Positions 1 through 8,000 of a DNA stretch of 64,000 nucleotides are shown here, one piece after another; the stretch's first letter is position 1; every line of letters begins with the position of its first letter. The DNA lies in NCBI RefSeq assembly GCF_029855045.1, contig NZ_CP123228.1, positions 4,030,001 through 4,094,000 of the forward strand, in the 5' to 3' direction. Origin of the DNA: Piscinibacter sp. XHJ-5 (GTDB lineage: Bacteria; Pseudomonadota; Gammaproteobacteria; Burkholderiales; Burkholderiaceae_C). The notes under the pieces were generated by a model. It made no database searches. It saw only the letters and a list, made by a program, of their open reading frames with translations, and was not told where the DNA came from. A program made the position numbers and the translations under genes.

Positions 1-544
1 GCATGCCGCAGCCGGTGCGCGCACACAGCCCGGCGAAGAAGTCCGGCTCGGGGATGCGATCGTCGTCGAAGGACAGGTAGGCCGAGAGGTTCTCGACCAG
101 CAGCGGGCGCTTCAGCCGCTCCTGCACGCGCGAGACATTGGCGCACAGGATGTCCAGCGAAGCGTCGGTGAAGGCGATGGGCAGCAGGTCGTTCGCATGC
201 AGCACCGGCTGTCCCGGCGCGCGCGGCGCGCGGGCGAACGACGCGTGGTCGGACACCCGCACGGGATCGATGCGCTCGACCAGCCGTGCAAGCCGGTCCA
301 GGTGCCATGCATCGACGCCCGCCGCCGATCCGAGCGCGAGCCCCACGCCGTGCAGGCTGACCTCGTAGTGCGCTCGCGCGTCTTGCAGCACCGCGAGCGC
401 GGCGCCGCCGTCGGCGAAGAAGTTCTCGGAATGGACTTCGATGAAGCCGAGCCGCGGCAGGCTCTCCATCACCTCGGCGTAGTGCGGCTGGCGCAGGCCG
501 ATGCCGGATGACGCAGGTGCCGGCGCGGGCCGCGGCTCGTTCAT
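1..544 (-). CDS. bufB: MNIO-family (DUF692) bufferin-modifying enzyme BufB, C-terminus outside window
   Basis: This is the N-terminal 181 residues of a DUF692 protein, now called MNIO (multinuclear non-haem iron-dependent oxidative) enzymes. Family landmarks are in order: [10 protein letters not shown] near residue 15, [27 protein letters not shown], and [12 protein letters not shown] near residue 155. The His, Glu and Asp residues in these strings are the usual metal ligands. In characterised bufferin clusters the enzyme oxidises cysteines of the partner peptide in the cytoplasm so that the exported product binds copper. The ATG lies 7 bases after the stop of the bufA-like gene, so the two are surely co-transcribed. 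The end of the gene, and any bufC (DUF2063) partner, would lie beyond the left edge. The family call is firm; the exact substrate is inferred from the neighbour. Confidence 0.85.
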   Translation of the reverse strand, partial: MNEPRPAPAPASSGIGLRQPHYAEVMESLPRLGFIEVHSENFFADGGAALAVLQDARAHYEVSLHGVGLALGSAAGVDAWHLDRLARLVERIDPVRVSDHASFARAPRAPGQPVLHANDLLPIAFTDASLDILCANVSRVQERLKRPLLVENLSAYLSFDDDRIPEPDFFAGLCARTGCGM

Positions 545-551
545 CCGGGCT

Positions 552-830
552 CTACTTCTTGGCCAGCTTCTTGGCTTCGTCGGCGCTCTTGCCGCCGAGC
601 TTGGCGCAAGTGCCCTTCTCGACGTACTTCCACTCCTCGACGGCGTTGTCGGCCTTGGACTGGCCGGCGCACGAATGCGTGCCCGAGAGGTTGGCGCAAT
701 CGTTCTGGCCGGCCTTGGCGATGCCGTAGCACTTTTCCTTGTTCTTCTCGTCGGCGGCCTGGGCGCCCGACAGCAGGCCGAGGGCCAGGACGGAGGCGAG
801 AGCGGAAGAAGCGATGAGACGCTGGTTCAT
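552..830 (-). CDS. bufA: Bufferin precursor peptide (DUF2282), BufA1-like
   Basis: This 92-residue exported peptide has a Sec signal peptide (residues 1-25, cleavage after AQA). Its mature part carries exactly four cysteines, C34, C45, C54 and C75, in the DUF2282 setting KCYG, NDCAN, HSCAGQS and GTCAKL. Known bufferins of this group are ribosomally made peptides whose cysteines are modified by BufB and which sequester copper in the periplasm. The C-terminus is lysine-rich. An AGGAG ribosome site sits about 8 bases before the ATG, and the next gene on this strand is bufB. The cysteine number and spacing, the signal peptide and the partner enzyme all agree, so the assignment is strong. A role in copper tolerance here is inference from the family. 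Confidence 0.9.
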   Translation of the reverse strand: MNQRLIASSALASVLALGLLSGAQAADEKNKEKCYGIAKAGQNDCANLSGTHSCAGQSKADNAVEEWKYVEKGTCAKLGGKSADEAKKLAKK

Positions 831-1127
831 GAGTGGGGCTCCTGTGGTGGGTGGGCGACATGCCCGGCGAAAGACGACCTGCGTCTGTCGATTCATGCGG
901 CGCATCCTTACGGGCGAGGATGAGCGATTTTGCCCGCCGGGTCGGGCATTTGCGGCGCCAAGTGATGCAAACGTGTGTCGACGGGTTGCCGCCGACATGG
1001 AAGAGCCCTCTCCCTGGCCCTCTTGCGCAAACCGAGGCGGAACGGGCCTCGCCAGTCCAGCCGCCAGCGGTTTCACCCCGTTGTCCCGCCTGCGCCGTTC
1101 AACCCGCTACCACCACCGGGAGAACCC

Positions 1128-3053
1128 ATGCTCAGACGATTCGGCGTCCTGTGCCTGCTGGCCGCCTTCACCCTGCCCGCCAGCGCCGCCACCCTCACCG
1201 CCTTCCGCAGCGAAGACGAGTTCGTGCAAGCGCTGACCCGCTGGCGCGACGAAGCCCAGAAGCTGCAGCGCGAACGGCGCCGCGAAGCCATGGGCGGTGC
1301 CGTGATGGAGCCGCCGCCGGCGCCCGCGGCGCAGGCGCCCTCCACGCTGGCGGCCAAGGCGGCCGATGCCGCCGGGGCCGCCGAATCGATCACCAACGTG
1401 CAGACCGCGGGCGTCGACGAAGGCGGCATCGTCAAGCGTGCCGGCGACCATCTCGTCATCCTGCGTCGTGGGCGCCTGTTCACGGTGCGCATCGGCGGCG
1501 ACACGCTGCAGCCGGCGGCGACGACCGATGCCTACGCCCCCGGCAGCAATCCGCACGGCGCGTGGTACGACGAGCTGCTGATCGCCGGCTCGACGGTCGT
1601 CGTCATCGGCTACAGCTATGCACGCGGCGGCACGGAGGTCGGGCTGTTCGAGCTCGGTGCCGACGGCGCCCTCGCCTACCGTGCCACCTACCACCTGCGC
1701 AGCTTCGACTACTACTCCTCGCGCAACTACGCCAGCCGCCTGATCGGCCGCAAGCTGGTCTTCTACACGCCGACCTTCCTGCAGCCGTGGCAGGCGCGTC
1801 CCTGGGACAGCATGCCCGGCCTGCGACGCTGGCGCGGCGAGGCCACGCCGGCCGAGTTCGAGCGCATCCTGCCGGCCACGCGCATCTACCGCAGCGACGA
1901 CGACCTCGACCCGCACGAAGTGCTGGCGCTGCACACGGTCACCACCTGCGAGCTGGGCACGGCGTCCATGCAATGCGAGTCGAGTGCGGTGCTGGGCCCG
2001 GCCGGTCGCGTCTTCTACGTCTCGCAGGGGTCGGTCTATGTGTGGACCAGCGCCTGGCGCCGAGCGCGCGCCTGGCCGCATCGTCCTGCGCCGGTCGAAG
2101 CGCGTCCGCTGTCGGCGGTGTTCCGCCTGCCGCTCGACGGCGCTGCACCGAGCGCGCTGAAGACCGCCGGCGTGCCGATCGACCAGCTGTCGTTCCTCGA
2201 GGACGCGGCCGGCCATCTCAACGTCCTGCTGCGCGAATCGGGTGCCGGCGAAGGCATGTGGGGCAGCGAGCGCACGAGGGGCTCGATGGCGCTGCTGCGC
2301 GTGCCGCTGTCCGCCTTCGGCGACGGACGCGCATCGGCGCAGCGCGAGCACTACCGCGTGCTGCCGGCGATGGCCGGCCATGCGGTGCAGAACCGCTATG
2401 TCGGCGACTGGCTGCTGTGGGGCGGCGCACAGGAAGGCGTGTGGGCGCTGCGCTATGCCGCAGCGGCCGATGCCGAGCGTCTGGAGCCCGGCCATGCGAT
2501 CGAGCGCATCGAGGCGATGGGCGACAGCGCGGTGCTGGTCGGCGGCGCCAACGGTGACCTGCACTTCAGCAGCGTGCGCCTGCGCGGCCGCAGCGCCGAG
2601 CTCGCCGGTCGCCATGTCCAGCCGGGCGCCAGCCAGGGCGAGACCCGCACGCACGGCTTCTTCTTCCGTCCCACCGGTCGCGACGAAGGCGTGCTGGGGC
2701 TGCCGGTGCTCGATGCGCGCGGCGGGCCGCGCAAGTCCATCTACCAAGGGGTGCACGGCTCGGCGTCGGTGCTGTATTTGCGCCAGCGCGACCTTGCGTT
2801 CAGCCCGCTGGGCCAGCTGCACGCCCGGCCCGAGTCCGCACGCGACGACGGCTGCAAGGCCTCGTGCGTCGACTGGTACGGCAACGCGCGGCCCCTCTTC
2901 ATCGGCGACCGGGTGTTCGCGCTGCTGGGCTACGAGCTGGTCGAGGGACAAGTCGTCGGCGGCCGATGGAGCGAGCGCATCGAGGAGCGTCGGCGGGCGA
3001 GCTTCGCGCCGCGCGAGGGCTGGCGCGAAGGGAGGTATTCGCCGTTCAATTGA
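1128..3053 (+). CDS. Secreted protein with C-terminal beta-propeller domain (Beta_propel, PF09826 type)
   Basis: The product has 641 residues. It starts with a clear signal peptide (MLRRFGVLCLLAAFTLPASA). A short charged helix and a Pro/Ala-rich linker follow to about residue 75. From about residue 83 comes the typical opening of the secreted beta-propeller family, ITNVQTAGVDEGGIVKRAG, then repeated beta-strand blades to the end. The molecular function of this family is unknown; members are exported or surface proteins, sometimes annotated as copper-amine-oxidase-like propellers without a catalytic site. The ATG has a good GGGAGAA ribosome site 3-9 bases upstream. It is transcribed away from bufA across a 297-base region, in which no further gene was seen and which must hold both promoters. 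It ends just before a palindrome shared with the convergent diguanylate cyclase gene. Confidence 0.75.
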   Translation: MLRRFGVLCLLAAFTLPASAATLTAFRSEDEFVQALTRWRDEAQKLQRERRREAMGGAVMEPPPAPAAQAPSTLAAKAADAAGAAESITNVQTAGVDEGGIVKRAGDHLVILRRGRLFTVRIGGDTLQPAATTDAYAPGSNPHGAWYDELLIAGSTVVVIGYSYARGGTEVGLFELGADGALAYRATYHLRSFDYYSSRNYASRLIGRKLVFYTPTFLQPWQARPWDSMPGLRRWRGEATPAEFERILPATRIYRSDDDLDPHEVLALHTVTTCELGTASMQCESSAVLGPAGRVFYVSQGSVYVWTSAWRRARAWPHRPAPVEARPLSAVFRLPLDGAAPSALKTAGVPIDQLSFLEDAAGHLNVLLRESGAGEGMWGSERTRGSMALLRVPLSAFGDGRASAQREHYRVLPAMAGHAVQNRYVGDWLLWGGAQEGVWALRYAAAADAERLEPGHAIERIEAMGDSAVLVGGANGDLHFSSVRLRGRSAELAGRHVQPGASQGETRTHGFFFRPTGRDEGVLGLPVLDARGGPRKSIYQGVHGSASVLYLRQRDLAFSPLGQLHARPESARDDGCKASCVDWYGNARPLFIGDRVFALLGYELVEGQVVGGRWSERIEERRRASFAPREGWREGRYSPFN

Positions 3054-3060
3054 GACCGAC

Positions 3061-3084
3061 CCCTCTTCCGCTCGCGCAAGAGGG
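3061..3084. repeat. Intergenic palindrome of the CCCTCTCCC/GGGAGAGGG family
   Basis: This 24-base near-perfect inverted repeat (arms CCCTCTTcCGC and GCGcAAGAGGG with a two-base loop) lies between two convergent genes. It is one of five related palindromes in this window. It may fold in RNA from either strand and act as a bidirectional terminator or transcript-end stabiliser, but there is no U-run. Confidence 0.7.
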
Positions 3085-3108
3085 AGCACCGACCGCCGGC
3101 CTGCGAAC

Positions 3109-4830
3109 TCAGGCCACCGCCCGCACCGACGCCCCCGCCGGCCGCTTGGCCGTCTTGTGCTGGTACATCCGTCCGTCGGCGCGGATGAGCAGCTGGCTGC
3201 CCGAGCGCGTCTCGGAGCCGAAGGCCATGCCGTGGCTGACGCCGGCGCCGGCGAAGCCCGCCGATTGCAGGCAGGTCTCGAACTCCGCCATCGCGGCGCG
3301 CAGCCGGCCCTCGTCCTGCGCGTCGCCGAGCACCGCGAACTCGTCGCCGCCCAGGCGGAACACCGCCGTGCGCTCGCTCTTCAAGGTGGCCAGCTGGCGC
3401 GCGAACTCGCACAGCAGCGCATCGCCCTGCGTGTGACCGTGCTCGTCATTGATGCGCTTCAGGCCGTCGAGGTCGATCATGACGAGCATCACGCGATGCA
3501 CCTCGTCGTCGCTGCGCTGCGGCGCCATGGCGGCCTGGAGCATCCGGTCGAAGGCGTGGCGGTTGAGGATGCCGGTGAGGTAGTCGGTGCTGGCCTGGTC
3601 GAGCGCGCGGTCCAGCTGCACCAGGTACTGGTCCTTCTGCCGGGCGAGCAGGCGGATCTTGTCGGCGAGCGCGAAGGCCAGCAGGATGGCGTCGGCGGTG
3701 CCGCCCAGCAGTGTCAGCAGCTCGGTGTTGCGCACCGGGCTCTCGATGAGCCCGAGGTTGGCCGGCAGGATGAAGGTGGCCGGCACGATGAGCGCGAGAA
3801 AGGCGGCCAGGAAGTAGCGCGCCGGCAGGAAGCCCGAGGCGAGGCTCACCACGCCGGCCGTCACGGCAAGCGTCAGCGAGATCGAGATGACCAGCGTGGC
3901 CAGCGCGTGGGCGTACGGCAGCGCGACGAAGCAGCTCGGCAGCAGCGCCAGTGAGAGCACGATGTTCGCCCGGCTCACGCGCGACAGCACCGGCGCGATC
4001 CTCGGCAGCTGCAGGAACTCGAGGAAGAACAGCGCGTTGAACACGGGCAGCAGGAAGAAGCCCACGTAGTGCCAGCGCAGGTCCAGAAAGCCCAGCCAGT
4101 GCGCGCCGATATGGAACGTGAGGCCCCACGCCACCGTTGCGCACAGCAGGTACAGCGAGTAGTACAGCAGCGCCTTGTCGCGCGTGCCGTAGAACATGAA
4201 GAGGTTGTAGAGCGCCAGGGTGAGCATGGCGCCGAGGGCCGCGATCGCCAGCACGTTCTCCGAGACGACGATGTGCCGATAGCTCGCCTTGTCGATCAGC
4301 TCGACGCTCGGATAGCGCGCGAAGTAGCGGCTTTCGAGGTGCACCAGCACCTGCGCCGTCTGCCCGGGCGGGAGCAGCACGTCGCCGCCGTAGTGCAGCA
4401 TGTACTGCGGCTCGGCCTCGTAGCCCGCGTTGAACGCCTGCAGCGACGCGCCCGGCAGCATCACCCGCACCTGCACGCGCTCCATCAGGCTGCCGTGCGG
4501 ATCGATCACCCACTGCGAGACCTTGGAGTCGTTGCGCACCTGGGCATGCAGCCAGTAGCTGCCGCCGAACAGACCGACGCGGCCGACGCGCTGCAGCCCG
4601 GCCAGCCAGGCGTCGAGCTCGGCGGGATGAGCGGGCGGCTCGCTGCCCGCGGTGGCCAGATACAGGTCCCCCTGGCGCAACAGGTCGAGCGGACGCGCCG
4701 GGTCGGCCGGCACCGGCGACGAGGCCCAGCCCGCGGTGCAGCCCAGCAGCAGCACGCAGGCCGTGAGCCAGCGCAACAGGAATCGAACGGCGACAAGCGC
4801 TGACCGGGGCGACATCGGGGCAACGGGCAT
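3109..4830 (-). CDS. Membrane diguanylate cyclase, 7TMR-DISM sensor with GGDEF domain
   Basis: The product has about 573 residues. After a signal segment comes a periplasmic 7TMR-DISMED2-type domain (about residues 40-170), then seven membrane helices (about 180-390, opening VLAIAALGAMLTLALYN), a short coiled coil (KIRLLARQKDQYLVQLDRAL) and a GGDEF domain to the end. The signature is intact (FRLGGDEFAVL), so it should make c-di-GMP from two GTP. The RxxD product-inhibition site is missing: the equivalent residues are S-x-x-T. The DISMED2 domain usually binds carbohydrate-like ligands, but the ligand here is unknown. Two in-frame ATGs (4830 and 4815) both precede the signal sequence without a clear Shine-Dalgarno, so the exact start is uncertain. 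The gene is divergent from the large oxidase lipoprotein. Confidence 0.85.
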   Translation of the reverse strand: MPVAPMSPRSALVAVRFLLRWLTACVLLLGCTAGWASSPVPADPARPLDLLRQGDLYLATAGSEPPAHPAELDAWLAGLQRVGRVGLFGGSYWLHAQVRNDSKVSQWVIDPHGSLMERVQVRVMLPGASLQAFNAGYEAEPQYMLHYGGDVLLPPGQTAQVLVHLESRYFARYPSVELIDKASYRHIVVSENVLAIAALGAMLTLALYNLFMFYGTRDKALLYYSLYLLCATVAWGLTFHIGAHWLGFLDLRWHYVGFFLLPVFNALFFLEFLQLPRIAPVLSRVSRANIVLSLALLPSCFVALPYAHALATLVISISLTLAVTAGVVSLASGFLPARYFLAAFLALIVPATFILPANLGLIESPVRNTELLTLLGGTADAILLAFALADKIRLLARQKDQYLVQLDRALDQASTDYLTGILNRHAFDRMLQAAMAPQRSDDEVHRVMLVMIDLDGLKRINDEHGHTQGDALLCEFARQLATLKSERTAVFRLGGDEFAVLGDAQDEGRLRAAMAEFETCLQSAGFAGAGVSHGMAFGSETRSGSQLLIRADGRMYQHKTAKRPAGASVRAVA

Positions 4831-5012
4831 GCAGGAAATGGGCCGCGCACTGTAACGCGGGGCGGCGTCGACGCCGGCACACGACGCGCCGCGAATCCGT
4901 GCGCTTCTGCCGCACACCCCTAGTTCATGGCGTGGCGGCCCCGCGCCCCGTGAACCGGGGATACGCCTGGGGGCGCCTTGCTCGGATCATCGGTAACTGA
5001 CTGTGACCGGTG

Positions 5013-5032
5013 CGCCCGCGGCTGTGCGGGCG
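5013..5032 (+). other. Leader hairpin just upstream of the large oxidase lipoprotein gene
   Basis: There is a perfect 7-bp stem, CGCCCGC...GCGGGCG, with a 6-base loop. It ends 21 bases before the ATG of the 5054 gene and just ahead of its purine-rich ribosome site (AGGGGAT...GGGGGAT). If transcribed, it could limit access to the translation start. No regulator is known, and in G+C-rich DNA it may be chance. Confidence 0.3.
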
Positions 5033-5053
5033 AAAGGGGATCGGGGGATCCGG

Positions 5054-8000
5054 ATGGACAAGACCAGCTGGGCGCTGACGCGCCGCGCGCTCTCCTGCGC
5101 CGTATCGGCGGCCTTGCTCGTGTCATGCGGAGGAGGCGGCGACGACGGCAGCACCCCGGCAGCCAAGCCCGAGGAAGCACCGCGACGCAAGGCCCAGGCC
5201 GTCTTCACCCCGAGCACGCCGATCCCGGCCGACGCCTACCAGAAGGGCATGTGGTCGCCGGTGAACCCGTGGCCGCTGATCGCGGTGCATGCCGTGCTCA
5301 TGCCCGACGGCCGCGTGCTGACCTACGGCAGCGATGCCGACGGCAAGCAGACGGGCAACTTCATCTACGACGTCTGGGATCCGGAAGGCGGGCTGAATGC
5401 CGGCCACCTGACCTTGCCCAACGGCACCGGCACCGACATCTTCTGCAGCTCGCAGCTCGTGCTGCCGCAAGGCGGCGCGGTGTTCGTCGCCGGCGGCGAC
5501 AACTGGACCGGCACCGCGACGACGAACACCGGCAACAACAACTCGAACCTCTTCGCCTACGAAGGCAACTCGCTCGCGCGCGGCAACAACATGAACCGCC
5601 CGCGCTGGTATTCGAGCTCGACCACCCTGATCAACGGCGAGACCTACATCCAGGGCGGCTCCGGCGGCACCGACCGTCCCGAGATCCGCGCCGCCGACGG
5701 CAGCTTCCGCCTGCTGACGGGAGCCAACACCGGCGGGCTGGACTTCATGTACCCGCGCAACTTCGTCGCACCCGACGGGCGCGTGTTCGGCTACGACGTC
5801 GCCGGACGCATGTACTACGTGAACACCAGCGGCGCCGGCAGCTTCACGTCCATGGGCCAGTTCGCCTCGGCGTACGCCGCCAACGATTCGAGCGCCGCGA
5901 TGTTCCGCCCGGGACGCATCCTCCAGTTCGGAGGCAACTCCAACGGCGCCATCGTCATCGACATCCGCGGACCGGCGCCGACGGTCACGCCGACGATGTC
6001 GATGTCGTCGCAGCGGCGCCTCGCCACCGGCACGCTGCTGCCCGACGGCAAGGTGCTGGCCACCGGCGGCAGCAGCCAGTGGAACGCCCTCGTCAACGTC
6101 AACACCAGCGCGGAGATCTGGAATCCCGACACCGGCGAATGGACCGTCGGCGCCAACGGCGCGCTGGCGCGCCTGTATCACTCGACCGCGCTGCTGTTGC
6201 CCGACGCCACCGTGCTGGTGGCGGGCGGCGGGGCGCCGGGTCCGCTGAACAACCGCAACATCGAGCTCTACTTCCCGCCGTACCTGTTCACCAGCGCCGG
6301 CGCGATGGCCCCGCGGCCGCAGATCAGCGCGGCGCCGACGGTGCTGAACATCGGCCAGATCTTCACCGTCGACGTGGGCGGCACCGCACCGGTCAGCCGC
6401 GTCGTGCTCGTGAAGACGGGCTCGGTGACGCACGGCTGGAACATGGAGCAGCGCTTCGTCGAGCTGACCTACACCGCCAGCGGCAATCGCCTGTCGGTGC
6501 AGGCGCCGACGCATGCGGGCGATGCGCCGCCGGGGTTCTACATGCTCTTCGTGCTCGATTCCTCCGGCGTTCCGTCGGTCGCGAAGATCCTGCGCGTCAA
6601 CGTCGCCGACACCCCGGATCCGGCCACCACGCCGACGCTGCCCAATCCCGGCGACCAGATGGGTGCGCTGTCGCAGCCGGCCACGTTGCAGCTCAACGGC
6701 AGCGACCCCAACGGCGACGTCCTGCGCTACTCGGCCACCGGCCTGCCGCCCGGCCTGGCCATCGACAGCGCGAGCGGCCTGATCAGCGGCGCGCCGAGCA
6801 CCAACGGCGTGTTCAACGTCGTGGTCTCGGTGAGCGATGGCGTCAACGCAGCGAGCGTCGGCTTCACCTGGAGCGTCTCCGACGGCTCCGGCGAGTTCAA
6901 GCTGGCCATCCCGGTGCTGCCGCCGCCGACGCAGTCGGGCTCGGGCGCCACCTTCACCGCCAGCTCGAACGGCATCAACACGCTCTACAAGTGGGACTTC
7001 GGCGACGGCACGCCCGAGACCGGCTGGTCCAGCTCGCCCAGCGCGACGCACAACTACACGCAGCCGGGCCTGTACTACGTCACCGTCACCGCGGTCGACG
7101 ACCGCCACGTCGAGCAGCGTCAGACCGTGCTGCAGGCCATCTACCTGCCGCCGACGGCACGCAAGCCGGCGGTGTCCACCTCCATCCTGGTCGAGCCGCG
7201 GGTGGGAGCCAACGCGCGTGTGTGGGTCGTGAACGCCGACAACGACTCGGTGTCGGTGTTCGACGCGGTCACGCGCGCGCGCCTGGCGGAAATCGCCGTG
7301 GGCAGCGGGCCGCGCGCGCTGGCGCGCGCATCGAACGGCATGGTGTGGGTCACCAACAAGCGCGCCGCGAGCATCAGCGTGATCGATCCGGCCACCCTGG
7401 CGGTGAACCGCACGCTGACCCTGACGCGCGGCTCGCAGCCCTACGGCATCGCGATGGCACCGACCGGCGGCTATGCGCTGGTGGCGCTCGAGGCCAGCGG
7501 GCGCCTGCTGAAGTTCGACACCGCGAGCTACGCCCAGACCGCGTCGACCAGCGTCGGCCTCCACGCGCGCCACGTGTCGATCAGCGCCGACGGCGCCACG
7601 GCGTACGTCTCGCGCTTCATCACGCCGCCGCTGCCCGGCGAGTCCACGGCGTCCGTGTCCACCGGCACCGGCGGCGGCGAGGTGCTCGCCCTCGCGACCG
7701 GCACGATGAGCGTCACGCGGACGCTGCTGCTGGCGCACAGCGACAAGCCCGACGCGGAGAACCAGGGGCGCGGCCTGCCCAACTACCTCGGCGCGCCGGT
7801 GCTCTCGCCCGACGGCACGCAAGCCTGGGTGCCGTCCAAGCAGGACAACGTGCGGCGCGGCACGCTGCGCGACGGCCTGTCGCTGAACTTCCAGAACACG
7901 GTGCGCGCGATCAGCTCGCGGCTGGATCTGGTGAACCAGGCAGAGGACCTGAACGCGCGCATCGATCACGACAACGCCGGCCTGGCCAGCGCCGGCGTGT

